Assembly: GCA_024362935.1 (NCBI GenBank)
Contig: JANCRA010000011.1
Location: forward strand, 8,921,501-8,985,500
Direction: 5' to 3'
DNA length: 64,000 bases
Source of the DNA: Setophaga petechia
Taxonomy: Eukaryota > Chordata > Aves > Passeriformes > Parulidae
Numbering within the stretch: the stretch's first letter is position 1; every line of letters begins with the position of its first letter. This document shows positions 1 to 12,800 of the stretch, one piece after another. A program made the translations under genes and the position numbers. Under the pieces are notes generated by a model. The model ran no database searches and was not told the DNA's origin. It saw only the letters and a list, made by a program, of their open reading frames with translations.

Positions 1-2919
1 TCTAGGGGTCACAGCAGCTCAGTTACAAGGCTTAGCAAGCTTGTGAGTTCCTGTAAGCAAAACCTAGGCTTCAGTGTTACAGTAACACAGACATCTACAG
101 GCTAAATGGGATTTGAACACAAGATTCACAACAAGTATTGGTGTCATTGTTGGACACTGCACTCGAAGCAGTCATGCAACTTTTGAAGTACCCAGCATCC
201 AACACTTAAACAACAAAGTAATTGCACACATAAATAGCCAGAATTAGCCAGGTTTCATTACTTACTGTGTTATGTACTGATGCAATATCACAGTTATTGT
301 ATTGTACAAATGGGTCCCTTCACAGCTGTTCCAGAGAGATGTAGGCTAATGAAGCAAAGTTCTGTCATGGACTCAAGAGGCAGAAACGTCTCCATAGATA
401 TTTAAAAAAGACCCTTGCTTGAAGAATTAATGTTGATAGAATAAAATGAAGATTGGAATAGGCTCTCTAGTCAAGCAATTCTTCCTATTACAGCTATCCT
501 TCAGAAATAACATGTGTGTTCCTAAAGCTGTGCCTTCTAGAAATTTTGAGGAAATTTATGGGCCTTAAAAGTCAATGTTCTTAGACATCAATAGACACAG
601 AAGAGAGGCACAATACAGAACAGAACTCTCTCAATTAAATGCTTAAAATGTACCAGTAACAAACTCCCCCACATTAAACAAGATGACAACTAACTGAGGC
701 ATTTCTGATGTGTTCAGCTGCTTTGGTGCCACACAAGCAGATATCATCTCTAGAAGGTGCAAGATCCAGCCTACAAAGGCTACTTTGTGCACTATTTCTC
801 TGAAACAGTTTTTATAGCAATTACTTGGAAATTATGTTCCACTGCATTTGCCATTAGCTTCAGTGGAACCAGGCTTTCATCCATTTCATATCAGCTTTAG
901 GGTTGTTTTTTTCTGTTTTCCTATTTCTGGCATGATCCAGTTCAAAGAGTAGCTGCAATCTGTCATCTCTTGGTGGATACTGAATGTATGTTGGGGGGAG
1001 GCAAGGGAAATAAAAAAACCCCAACCTGCCAAGTCTTTCAGCCTTCAACCTTTGGTGCAGTACAAGGTTTACAAGATGATTTAAAATCTGCATGTGCAGG
1101 AAATAAGGAAGATGGGCTGACTCTAAACAGAAAATGGGTTTGGGACAGACACAGATTGATGGCTTTGTGACAATGACACTAAAGTTAATAGCTGATACAG
1201 GCAGACAACAGAGTCTATTTTAAATTTCAAATTGAACTCTGTGTCGCTCACAGCATCATACTGACCATTCATTGCTAGAACTAATTTTTTTCTGCTAATG
1301 ACTACAAGAAGCAGAATAGATAATGATGTGCACTGCTGAACACTTGGGAAATGGCATTAACTGATTCTCCCCCCCCTTCCTGTTTTAAAAACAACTATTT
1401 AATGATTACTAGGGGTGGCTATCCTTGAACACTCCTGAAGGGTAAAAATTAGTCACTCCTCTGGGGACATCTCTGTCGCCTTTCCTTTCCTCTTTGGAGA
1501 CAGAAGGGGTGTAAATTGTGCTTGCAACAGACTGGGAAGGCTGAAACTGCTAAAATATAAGACCTTGACAAAAACCCTGGAGATGATGTATCACCAGTCT
1601 CCTGGGCAGTTGCACTCCACATTCACATTTGCACACTGCAGATAATTCCTGCCTCTCAAAAGCCTGAACACAAACTTCAAATGCAAATTGTCTTGGAGCT
1701 GGAAATGGAAGCCTGTATGCACTGAGACATATTCACATATTTAAATAAAAAGCTGACAAACAAAAACCAAATCCTTCAGTCCAGGGGGAAGCATTTCTTT
1801 GCTGTCTGTTTCTGCCATTAATCCCTCCTGTTTATCTGACCAGCACTTCAGGGGCAGAGATACCCATTGGTTTCGTACATCTCTGCCCATAAAAACAGAG
1901 ATCTTACTTTGCATACCAGTGCATGGCTGATCACCAGAGACGTGGCTTTATTACATGTCAGTGAAAGCCCTTGAAAAAAGCACACCAACCATAATACAAG
2001 GGACTTCTGAAATTTTATATGCATGGCACATAAAAGCAATTGAATTTGGGAATAAATATTTGTCCCTCAGACCTAAACACAGCCAGCACACGTGCCTGAG
2101 GTGAGTGTTGCTGGCCCTATGCTGCAAGTCTGGGCTCTGCCACTGAAAGCACTTTTCTTGGTAGGTGCTGTGTTAATGTGTGGCAAAACGGTATCAGTGC
2201 ATTCCATAATATGCTTGCAAACTGTATTTCAAAGTATCAGCAGGCTGAAATCTCCACCTGCTCTCCTTACTCCAGTCTGTGACGTTTGCACATCTGAAGG
2301 ATTTACTGTTTCTCTGCCTAATTTTTTGTTCAACAGGAAAACTAGCTGAATTGTTCACATCAACTTCAAAAGCTCTAATATGAAAGCCACCTACTTTTTG
2401 CTTGAATTAATTGCAACCGCACTCTGGCTTTGTAAAATTAATTTAAGTTATAGCAGTGTCTGCAACTTCCTGTTTTAATAAAGTAAAATAAATAAATCTA
2501 ATTGTATGTGGCCTTACTACTACCATCAATCTGCTAATTACTTTCTAAATGGTATGGTGGGGCTCATAGTTTCAATAAAATCTAAGCTACCAAATAATTT
2601 TGATGAGAAATTGGGACTGTGGTAATATACATGTAAAAACCCACTTTCTGTGAGGAAGAGCAATGCCTATGTTCTATTTCCATCCCTTACTTCTGTCTTC
2701 TGTGAATGCTGGAGGGTATTTAAGATGTGGTTGCTCAAACTATTCACAATCTTTAAAAAAAGTTCTTGTCTCTAGAAAGTAATTGAAAACTTCCACATCA
2801 AACAAAAATATATGTAATGTGTGTAAATGCCATAAAAGTAACATGTGGTTTACATAACAATTTTGTAATGCTGCTTCATATCTGAGGCAATATGTGGTCA
2901 GACATTTTACATGCTTAGA

Positions 2920-2966
2920 TCATGTGTGTCTGTGTCTGTGCTGCGTCTGCCCTCTGTGTCTGTGCT
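2920..2966. repeat. imperfect TGTGTC-type simple repeat
   Basis: Alternating TGTGTC, TGTGCTG and CTCTGTG units make a short degenerate pyrimidine/TG-rich array. Confidence 0.6.
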
Positions 2967-4458
2967 CTCCTGGTGCAGACTGTGACACCAGCTCATGCTC
3001 AAGGCATGCAAGCACTACAGCTGGTTTTGTTATAGATGGGGAAGGGTGGAAAAATAGCAACACGTGTCCCATTAGTGAAAGGCTTTATAAGTTCTACTGA
3101 GTCAACAGACAGTAAACAGGTATCAGCCACTTCACTAGGAAATGCATCAAAACTAGGACTGGGAGGCTTGGGATGTGAGGTGGGGAAGCAAAGAGTGAGA
3201 AACAAGGTTCTTTTCTTTGTCTGCTCCAATTTCATTCCTCTAATAGAAATTCCATGAGGGCATGTTAACCTGAAGAGGAATTTCAGCAGCAAATCATCAC
3301 AAAGAAGACAGGAAAGCCTCTTTAATACTTGCAGGTGCCATCCAGTCCAGGTGCTCTCAAGAGCTCATTATCTGACAGTCATCTGATAAACATGCTTTAC
3401 AACTGTACAGTCTAAAGGTGGAAAAACCAGTCAGGTCAGCTCAGTCCACCTCTTGCTCTGCCAATCCAAGACAGGATTCTTTTTTTTTCATTTTCCCAAC
3501 ATTTTGTTTAGCCTTGTTGTGTTGTTTAGCTTTAAAATTTCCAGGTAACCCAAGAGGTATCTTCTAAACTGCAAGGGAAATTAGTATTTCATACCTTGAT
3601 GCTAAGAGGTTTCCCTCTTCACTGCTGTTTGGTGAAATAAGTTATTGTTTACCTTCTTTCACTGTTCTATAGTAGAGCCACTCTAAATCACTCTAATTAC
3701 CTCCCCTTTGCATCTACCCAAGAATTTCTGTATTTGAGCCTTGTCTTTGCTTTCACAAGTTATTCTAATCATTATTCATATGGGACCACATCAGTATTCT
3801 TCTCTTCTACTGTGTTAGCACCATGCTGACCCCAAAACTAATTCAGTATTTCATCCAGAATTACAGTATCAGAATCATTGGTTTCAGAGAAAGAGCTCTC
3901 ACACTCCCTACTATGCAATATTTGGACATGCATCCCAAAACTGCAGTGGCTTTTCCCCTCTCACTGTATCCAAATTAATCTCTTTAATGCAGGTTTTAAA
4001 TATGCTTTCCCAAATCCCCTTTCATGGCCTATATGTTATGGCCAGGGGGTACCCACTCAAGTTTTGATTGTTGCTGTTGAATTTCTTTATATTTTCCCAT
4101 TAATTTTTGAAAGTGTTCCCATTCCAACAATGTATTTCAGTAACACTGTCTTCATGAACTTCCTCCCCTTTCTCCAGGACTGTAAATACCAGTAAACCCA
4201 CTATATGGCTACTAGAGCAACTGCATTTCTATCCATTGCTACTCAGACAACTTTAAAATCACAACTCTTTCTTTCTATTTAAGCAAATCTGACTTTATTT
4301 TCAAGCAAGATTTCATGATAAGCACAAAAAGGCACAGGAGAAAATTTTAGCACAGACATGTATGTAATTAATTCCATTCATCCACTCCATTACAACTTCA
4401 TTCTGGAACACTGCTCTGTAGCTTTGGAGCAGGGGCAGTCAGCTGAAAGTGAGAGCCC

Positions 4459-4491
4459 AAGGGGCCAAGAAGGGGCCAAGAAGGGGCCAAG
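4459..4491. repeat. 11-bp tandem repeat, three perfect copies
   Basis: The unit AAGGGGCCAAG occurs three times head to tail without change, at 4459, 4470 and 4481. It is a small local GC-rich patch in AT-rich DNA. Confidence 0.9.
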
Positions 4492-6044
4492 CACATCAGG
4501 TGTTTTATAGGATTTAGGCAAAAAAATCAGAGTTTCTACAACTTCAGCAGTGATTATCAGATACCATCAGCTGCTGGGAACACGTGCAGAAGCAGAACTC
4601 CAAGCAAGCTCAATATGGAGGCACTCAATGAGCTGTGATGCCCCCAGAGTTAAGGAGACACATGGAAACTTGCCTCTGTTTGTTTACCTCAAACACACTG
4701 ATGGTCTTTACTGGGCCTAATCTGGTCAGAAGTGCTGGAAAACACAGATCCTGCTTCTGACTAAATTCAATCAATACAAACACTGTTGCAAATGCATCTT
4801 CACAGTGTTATTTGTTCTGTAGCATTGTAACAGATGCCAGAATGCCCTTATGCAACATGAGCAAAAAAAAATCCTTAAAATTTACACAGCCGTTAGACTT
4901 AACAAAAGTTTTACTATATCGTATTTATTTAGCTCTTACATTCCACTTATCCATTAAATTGTGTTAAATAAAAACTGGCATTGGTACATATTTTCTGTCA
5001 CTTTAATGAATATCCTGCAATATGTATCAGTCAGCTTTTTCTTTTTACCTATGGAATAACCTTCCAAGTCAGGAAAGGGCCCTTCTCTTTTAAAGCCCTG
5101 ATGCTCTACAACATCAGACTTCATTACTATTACATAAGGGGAATGAGAAAACTACTCACTTCCCTCCCCAAATATTATTTCTGCACTGATGTATTTGTAA
5201 ATTCCTTTATAATCCCTCATTTCCTCTGCTAGCATGAAGCAATTAAACTAATCCATCCTCTGTCAACCCTAGCCAACTCATAGTGCCTTTGGGTGTCACT
5301 GTACATTTTTTAAAGTTTTTTCAACTTCAGGTCTTCAACCTGTATCTGGAGCTTACTGTTTTCCACAGCAACAGTCAGCTACCCTTCAGCTGTAGTGCTT
5401 TTGGTTTATGCAGCCATCCTGCACACCAGTGAAATCTTGGTTCCTATGAGACCAGAATCCTTGTCCTCCTCCCTCTAAATCCATTCTTTAGTGATTAATT
5501 TGAGTAACATTTGTGCAAAAGTTCCAGCTTCTCCATCAGTAAGAAATACTACAATCAGAGCAGGGTTTTTCTCTGGGACAACAGGAATAGTGATGGATTT
5601 GGCCTTGCTGCCTCTATGGAAGACAAGAGGCAAGGTAAGCTCCTTGCATCTTTCCTGAGAAAGGCATAAATCTGTTCTGAACTTCTGTCTTTTTATGTAA
5701 GAAAAACCTTGGACTTTGCATAGTGCCTAGCAGGCATCTTCTGTGCTGTGACACTGCACCACACGCTCAATAGCCGTTACTTTGTCTACAAAGGTGTTGG
5801 ATTAATGGTGGTATTTTAGAGTGTGTGTTAACTTGGACTATTTTCCACAAATATGCTTTCAATTATTCTGCATTGTAGTTCTACTCTCCCAGGTTCTATC
5901 TGGGCAAAAAAAAGCCCCAGGAAATCCAAACCCCTCAATTATTTTTGTATTCCAAAAATGTAATGATCATACGTTCTGGTATCTGCTGTTGAAGTGTCAG
6001 TATGTTTATCCTGCTTCTGCCTTACCAAAAGTATAAAAAATAGC

Positions 6045-6125
6045 CACAGAATCATAGAATAATTTAAGATGGAAAAGACCTTTATGATCATTGAGTCCAA
6101 CCATTAGTAAGCAGCTAAACTTACT
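6045..6125 (-). mobile_element. CR1 LINE 3' end fragment
   Basis: Reads as the reverse complement of a CR1 3' tail: an octamer-like CACAGAATCATAGAAT, then a stretch equivalent to the conserved GGTTGGAAAAGACC segment, then GAGTCCAACC. It is truncated 5' as CR1 copies usually are. Weaker similarity may continue to about 6170. Confidence 0.85.
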
Positions 6126-7689
6126 ACCAGTCACATGAAAATGATGCTCCAAGTGAAGAGGGGGCACTTCCAGAGCCAGTCAGAGCTCTGTGTGTTCAGG
6201 AGGGACAGCAAGCCCAGCACTGCTGCAGGCAGCAATTCTGAGAGCCACCAGCCTCATGAGAAAAACAGGGGAGTGTCAGAAGCATGAAGATAATTTCAAT
6301 GATATATAATGATATAACAGTCAATGATACATAAACCAAACACTGAAACATCTGTGTTTGTATTGCTTTACTGGTATTTGTAAATACCTCATCTGGTGCC
6401 ATTTCATTAAGCAGCAGTTAAAGTTCAGTTAGCATTAATAAAATATTAAATTTCAGAACATGCTGACACCCAGTAATTCATTCAAGTGTTTCACAGCTGA
6501 GGAATCACCACTTTTCTTCAAACTGTCATCTTCTTGGCCAAATTCTATACTTATTCATGGATCTGATAGCATTTGAATTATATTCACTACCCTTACTTTC
6601 ATCTGTGTAAGTCAAAGTGTATGGTTTTGGTCCAGCACCTTGCACAGTCCTGCTTTGACAGTATTTACTGTGATAATTTACAATTCTGTCTATTTCTGCA
6701 CTTTGCAATTTAGCTACTGCCCATCTATTCTGGTAGTGGTTTGAAGTGTTTCTCCTCTCTCCCAGATGAAAAACTGTAGTACAGACCTTGGCTACTGCTA
6801 GCAGCTGCACAGAGAAAGCTGAATATTTTATCACCCAGACATCTATTCGCAATAGCTGCACTCTTACTCACATTTTAGGTTACTTCTGTACTGTTTGTGT
6901 GTAATAAAAAAGTCAAACTTTAAACACATTCAACAAGAAGACCTAGATGCCATATGAGCTGTACAGTGACGTCTAATCTCCATTTTCCATAACTGTTCCA
7001 AAAATAGAACAAATATATGAAGAACTGAGAATTTTACATAATTAAGATGATGGTGCCATTTCAGAATCCACTTCAAATACTTCTTCTAGGATACTTGCAT
7101 GCTTATGCATGCACTAAACAGAAAGCTGCCACTACAGCTTGCAAATAGATAAATGCATTTGCATTTTAAACCAACAACAAAGTAAAATCTCTACTTGCAG
7201 TCATCTCTTTTTCAAAAGCTTTGCATACAAAATAGTTATGACTCTCACAGCTGCAGAAAAAACTACTATTTCTGACCAGCAAATCTGCCACAGTGGTGAA
7301 TCCAAACAGGGAACAAACGATTCTGCTGCAGCCTTTACCACAGAGTAAGAGTTCTACTCTTGCATTTGCCACATGGGAGAAAAGAACGAGATCTTATTTT
7401 TAAGGTGTTTTGTCATCTACTCACATTTAGGTATTGTCATACATACAGACCACTTTCAACACCAGGTAAACTAATCAAAGTCAACATTTTCTACCACTTT
7501 ATTTTCAACTGTAGGACTGGATGCCCATTAATCTGTTAATATTTACAGCCTTTTAAAAGAGAAACAAAAGACAATTATATTGTCTTTTCAGGGAAAAGTC
7601 ACAGAATGTTAACCAGGTGTGACTGGATCTGTTACCAGTGATTTTTACCTCAAGGAGTAGACAAATGGTTTGAAATTATTAAAAAAAAC
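6126..7689. other. intergenic sequence, nothing recognised
   Basis: AT-rich unique sequence. Open frames at 6196-6402, 6526-6861 and 7139-7372 are short, overlap on opposite strands and match nothing I know. Confidence 0.6.
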
Positions 7690-7893
7690 AGAATTAAAGA
7701 GACTGATAGAACAACCAAGAGCACCTGTGAGGGTGGTGAGACACTGGACAGAGAAGCTGCAGATGTCCCATCCATGGCAGTGTTCAAGGTGAGTCTGGAG
7801 GGGCCACTGAGCAACCCCGTCGGTGGCAGAGGTGTTGGAACAAGAGGATCTTCAGAGTCCCTTCCAACACAAACCATCCTATGACTCTACGAA
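7690..7893 (+). mobile_element. CR1 LINE 3' end fragment
   Basis: Contains the CR1 3' segment in sense orientation: the GAAGCTGCAGATGTCCCATCC-like block with GTGTTCAAGG, then GAGCAACC, GGTGTTGGAAC, and CCCTTCCAACACAAACCATCC before CTATGACTCTA. The minus-strand open frame at 7650-7877 lies over this element and is not a gene. Confidence 0.9.
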
Positions 7894-8449
7894 AATCAGT
7901 GCAACCTTTTAAAATCCATGAATCTCAAATCAGTAAGCATTCAGTGTCAAATCAATAGACTGCAAAAAAGGAGCTTTTAAAAGGATACCATTTAACTGGA
8001 CAGTTCAGGAGGTCCTGAACAAGTCTGGCTGGGCATGAAATAAGAGTTAAAAGTGATACACAAGAAGCAAATACTGAGAATGGCTAGTTTTCAACCTGAC
8101 AAATACTAAGAGTCAAGTGCCCTATGGATTTATACTGAAACTGTTGTTTTATATATATTTTAATCTGAAGAAACAGACACATAGTACACTGGCAGTATCT
8201 GTGGATAATAAAAATTTCCAATATTATTTTCAGGGGAAATGAAAATTGTGAGGAGCAACAAAGTTAGAACAAAGAAAGATGAAGGTTTATGACTAACTCA
8301 AAATCATGAACTGCTCATATACTCCAAAGTTTACTAGGACTGATAGTCACAGGGAAAAGATTAATGAGGTCTTTATTCAGTGCATTCTGATAAACAAAAC
8401 CAAAGTATTCCAACCATACATAAATACAGCAATACACCACCAGTCATAG
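7894..8449. other. intergenic sequence between two CR1 copies
   Basis: AT-rich sequence with no open frame or repeat that I recognise. Part of it may be old, unrecognisable CR1. Confidence 0.5.
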
Positions 8450-9272
8450 TTGTTCAGAGCCAGCATGGCTTCATGAGGGGATGTCCTGCTTGATGAACCT
8501 GATTTCCTTCTACAACAGGTCACCACCTAGGTGATCTAGGAAAGCCAGTAGATGTGATCTTTTGGGACTTCAGCAAAGCTTTTGGATACTGTCTCTCACA
8601 GAAGCCTTCTGGACAAAATGTCCAGCACACAGCTGGATAACTGAGTCACATGACAGGTAAGCAACTGGCTGATGGGTTGGGCACAAAGTGCCACAGTGAA
8701 TTGGGCACATCAGACTGGTGGTGACTGTCACCCACAGTGAATGGGGCACATCAGACTGGTGACTGTCACTTACAGTCAATGGGGCACATCAGACTGGTGA
8801 CTGTCACCCACAGTGAATGGGGCACATCAGTCTGGTGACTGTCACCAGTGGGGTTCTGCAGGCCTCCATCCTTAGCCCTGTGCTCTTCAATGCAGGACTG
8901 GAAGGAATACTAAGTAAGTTTGTGGATGACACTGAATTGGGAGGAGCTGTCAACTCCCTTGGGGTCAGAAAGGCCCCGCAGAGACCTCCACAAATGAAAG
9001 GGCTGGGCAATCTCCAACTGTGTGAAGTTTAAGAAGGGCAAGTGCTGGATTCTGCACGTGGGATGGGGCAGCCCTGGCTGTGTGCACAGACTGGGGAATG
9101 AGAGGTTCCAGAGCAGAGCCATGGAAAGGGACCTGGGGGTCCTGGTCAATGGCAAGTGGAACATGAGCCAGCAGTGCCCTGGCAGCCAGGAGGGCCAACC
9201 CTGTCCTGGGGGCATCAGGTCCAGCATTGCCAGCCAGGAAAGGGAGGGGATTGTCCTGCTCTGCACTGCAGA
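8450..9272 (+). mobile_element. CR1 LINE ORF2 fragment (reverse transcriptase region, decayed)
   Basis: Follows the CR1 reverse-transcriptase region in order: CAGCATGGCTTCATGAGG, a region equivalent to the DFSKAF motif at 8565-8585, the GGGGTTCTGCAGG block, GCAGGACTGGAAGG, TTTGTGGATGACAC (equivalent of FADDT), then GGACCTGGGGGTCCTGGTC and ATGAGCCAGCAGTG. Stops and small indels break the frame, so it is not functional. It is interrupted by the 38-bp tandem array at 8691-8846. The short open frames on both strands here are by-products. Confidence 0.9.
8691..8846. repeat. 38-bp tandem repeat, four copies, inside CR1
   Basis: Copies start at about 8691, 8732, 8770 and 8808. Each runs from CCACAGTGAAT through GGGGCACATCAGACTGG to TGACTGTCAC. 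Copy 1 has an extra GGT (41 bp); the others are 38 bp with one to three substitutions. The unit is a piece of the CR1 reverse-transcriptase region, so the array arose after insertion or in the source copy. Confidence 0.9.
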
Positions 9273-9747
9273 TTTATATAAAAAATACTGCAGACTGAAT
9301 TGCAGTAACTGGTTGCTGATTTCAGCCCTCTAGTTTTCTGGAATAACTTTCCTGTCTTGCAACTTTTCCTCTCTGTAGAGGCTATTTGCACTGCAGAATA
9401 AACTGCATCTAAACATATGTTTTTATAATTTTTAATTGTATTATAAAGAAAACCCAGGAACATTTAATTTATAAAACCCTCTTCTGCATAGCAATCCAAA
9501 CTGCTACTGTAAATTACTGAGGCTGTACAGCAGAATCACAGAGGTAAAACTTATACAATGAATCATCTATAAAAACAAACCCAAAACCATTTACATTACT
9601 AGAAAACAATCCAACATTTTAATCTTTGAGACTTTTCAAACATAACTGCAATATAATTGTGGAAAAACATGTTACTTCTTAGAAGGAAGTTAAGTATATC
9701 CAAACAGATTTGTATCTTCTTCAGTTACAAAGACTGATTTTCCTTAT
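9273..9747 (-). other. MED30: likely MED30 3' UTR
   Basis: This AT-rich, non-repetitive stretch directly follows the MED30 stop codon on the minus strand and has no coding potential. It ends where a plus-strand CR1 fragment begins. No canonical AATAAA was found on the minus strand; several ATTAAA variants occur. The true end is not determined from sequence alone. Confidence 0.6.
9463..9468 (-). promoter_or_regulatory. MED30: candidate MED30 polyadenylation signal (ATTAAA)
   Basis: ATTAAA on the minus strand, about 280 bases past the stop, followed by a GT-rich stretch as expected downstream of a cleavage site. Further ATTAAA copies lie at 9431-9436 and near 9618, so the choice is tentative. 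Confidence 0.35.
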
Positions 9748-9843
9748 TCAGTTCCTCATTGCCAACATGGCATTTATGTCCCAAATAAGATTTCGTAACT
9801 GATCCATGATCTGCTTCAGCTGCTGATTCTTCTGTTTCAGTTT
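9748..9843 (-). CDS. MED30: MED30 coding exon 4 (C-terminus and stop)
   Basis: Encodes residues 149-179, from KLKQKNQQLKQ to INAMLAMRN, then TGA at 9750-9748. The acceptor is CCCACAG, ending at 9844. The Lys/Gln heptad-like stretch is a predicted coiled coil, typical of the MED30 C-terminus. The exon lies 11,008 bp from exon 3, so a simple gene finder could easily lose it. Confidence 0.95.
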   Translation of the reverse strand, partial: KLKQKNQQLKQIMDQLRNLIWDINAMLAMRN

Positions 9844-12800
9844 CTGTGGGAAGAGTTTATTAGAAGTTTTTTTGTGAACAGCTCAAATAGTGCACTCAAA
9901 AATTCAACAAAAGTTACAGTGCTATGAAATGCTATATAAATCTTTTTCTCAGTTGTCAGTGAACACTATTAGTGGAATAAAGCACATTCTAAAAAAACAA
10001 GAAAGCTTCAAAAGTTAAGGCCCATTGCAAGAGGGGGAATGCTGGTTTGTTTCACAGCAGCCTTTCATCAAAACACCTGACATGTTCAAAAGCTGGAGCC
10101 TTGTGGAGATCAGTCCTCCCTTTGAAAAGTCTAAAAGAGAGCATTCTAAGATGGAAGAAAAAATTTGGGCAGCAGGTAAATTTATATGAATATGTGTTTT
10201 ATAAATTGGTTTAGAGAAAAATGAGGCATTAATGTTACAAGTTTGAACAAAGCACAGGGTATAGGTGAAACAAATCAAGCTTCTGCAGCCTTTCTGCTAT
10301 GTAGGTCAACTGTAATGCTTTAAGAGTCCTGTCTTGAAAAAGGTTTTCCCAAGCATGCAGAATTTTTTAAAATTATATATTTGTTTTTGCAAACTGCAGA
10401 AGCATTTGGAGGAATAGCAGAACAGTAAACTAGCTTTTATTTGGTTGCATAGCCAAAACTTAGAAATTATGTCTCTACAGAAGAAAGATCAGGGCATCAA
10501 GACATCACACAATTTCCCTAACCTTTCATGTTTCACAATAATACCCATATTTATTGTTTCACTTATTCATTTTCCTGCTGAAATCAAAGCTGTTGAGAAC
10601 TAAGTTAGGTTGTTAACAGTATCCAGTTTGTCCTTAATTTCATTCTGATTTAATAAGATGTCAGCCTTCCAACATTAGAGATCAAACTATTTATTCATTA
10701 GGGAAGTCCGGAGTTCCAAGTAAAGTAAAAGACCAGGAAAGACTTGCTTCCATCAAAACAGAACAAAATCTTTCAGGTTTGATGTAACTTTGTTATTTGC
10801 ACTACACAAAAGGCAATACATTAAAAGCATGATGCAAAACAGTATTACAACTGAAGTTACTGGAACAGAGAGAAAATGAAGCAGTATCCTGAAAATTAGT
10901 CTCCTGCATTTTGATGCAGTCAACACAACAATATTTTTAAATTGCCAGCTGGTCATCTGGGAAAGAAGTCCAGAGAAAAAAAGGAAGTCTATTCACTTCA
11001 GACCTGTAAAAAAAAGTCTGCAGTAATATGGTAATTAGGCTTAGATTACATGGGGACCATAGTAAGGGAAATACTCCTAAATACAGACTTTGCAGGACAC
11101 TGGAAGAGACAACACTCAGATCTAGGCTCCCAAGAAGGACACAAAAACATATGCAGGACAGCTCAGGTGCACTAACATGGAATTCCTAACCAAGCATTTG
11201 ACAGGCTGAAAAGTGTTTTAAAGAAAAATATGTGCATTTATCTAATGCTTCTTTCTTCTCCATTTGCTGATCCAAGTCTTCACAATATAGAGCAGAGATT
11301 CACCTCCTAACTAAAGACAAAAGAGAAAGCTAAGCAGCATGTAATTACCACAGCACTGAAATGACAGAATTGCACAGGTCTTCCTACCAAAGGTCATAAA
11401 TGCAAAATCCTGATGCTTGAGAAAGCACAGGAGGAATGAGATAAACAAGCATGTTCATATCTGTGGCATTTTTAAACATAATTCTGCTTGCCATCCTCAA
11501 CCTCCAATCCTAGAGAAATCAGTGACTGTTACATCAAAACTACCAGTTTAATGTAGCTGAGTTTCAATGCAAACTGTAACTCCCTCATACTGAGGCCACA
11601 CCACTTCAAGGTATTTCAAAACCTTCATCAATGGAAATGAAGGCTGAACAGTTGGTGATGATAATTAGAGTCACAGACAGAAGTAAGAACCACTGACCTC
11701 TGAGAAGTAGGCTGTTTTCTCTCTCCATCCATGTCTAATGGTACTGTTAAATACTGTTACTCACATGAACTTTGTCTAAAGTTATGCCCAAAAGACTTGT
11801 TCTGTAATACTGTTTTCCTTTCTTGTGGAATTATTATGACACTGTAAATTGTTTGATCTTTATTTGATGCTGCTAGACAGGGGAACATTTAGACAGAATT
11901 TCGTTTGTTTTCAAAGCATCTGTAAGGACAAGAAGTATAAATTTGTTTATTTATCTGAAGATAATTTTAGATCCTCATCTTTAGTGAGGAGCTAATTTCT
12001 TAGCTCTTCTACTTATTCTGGAGCCAGAAAAAACATCTAAGATGAAGCACCATCCCTGGGTTGCTAGGCTGTTGAAAGAATAAAGAGAGGAGAAAAAAAA
12101 TCTACTTCAGAGAGCGGTCTCCTAATTGAAATGCATACAGTGATCTTTGTTACTGATCTTTGACAGGCAGTGGTCCACACCACAAAGTACTACATAATTA
12201 ATATGTTCTGCACCACTGGAAGTGCTGGCCTCTGCTTAAGACTTTGCTGAGCCAGTAAGAACATCTCAACTCAAGCCTAACCTTGAAAAGATAGGTGAAA
12301 TGGCCTTCTTGGGAAATGGGCAAAATCTTCAAGTAGCTTTTGCAGCAGTGACAAATTTTCATTTGAACAGATTGCTTGCAAGTTGTCTCCCACTCTTTCC
12401 TCCTTCTGTTGAAATGACTTAGTTGAACTCTAGACTGTTTCTCAGGATTAACAGTTGTATGAAACAAGAAAAAGTACTTCATCCTACATACATGCTACAG
12501 CTTCTGATTTTATCTGTTTTTAGATAGCACAGGGAAAATCTATGAGGCAGTTTATAATGAGTTTAAGAGACCTAAATTCAATTTACATCTGTCCAGCCTG
12601 TTTCTCTTAGTTCCTCCCTGTCAGAAAAGTGATCTGACTGAAAACCTACCCTAGGGGGTCTTCGTCGGTGATATTAATTTTCAGTGGGGACCATTTTGAC
12701 CAACCTTGCAGTATTATGGCCATTATGATGGGGCTGGCAAGGACTGCACCTTCCAGTAACCAATGAGACCTTAGTTGGCTTAGGTCAGGTAGGTCACTTA

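Larger units (their letters stand above)
1..6044. other. intergenic sequence, no gene seen
   Basis: AT-rich unique sequence beyond the 3' end of MED30. Open frames are short and scattered, with no family signature. EXT1, the expected neighbour on this side in other vertebrates, shows no recognisable exon. Minor simple repeats lie near 2920-2966 and at 4459-4491. Confidence 0.7.

Noticed and set aside
1..6044. Possible EXT1 terminal exons on the plus strand
   Set aside because: Expected from vertebrate gene order, but no open frame resembles the conserved exostosin C-terminal domain. EXT1 probably starts beyond the window.
8691..8846. CRISPR-like array
   Set aside because: The repeats are contiguous with no unique spacers, lie in a LINE fragment, and the genome is animal.
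8570..9463. Cluster of short open frames on both strands
   Set aside because: They overlay the decayed CR1 reverse-transcriptase fragment and its 38-bp array; the remainder covers the MED30 3' UTR.
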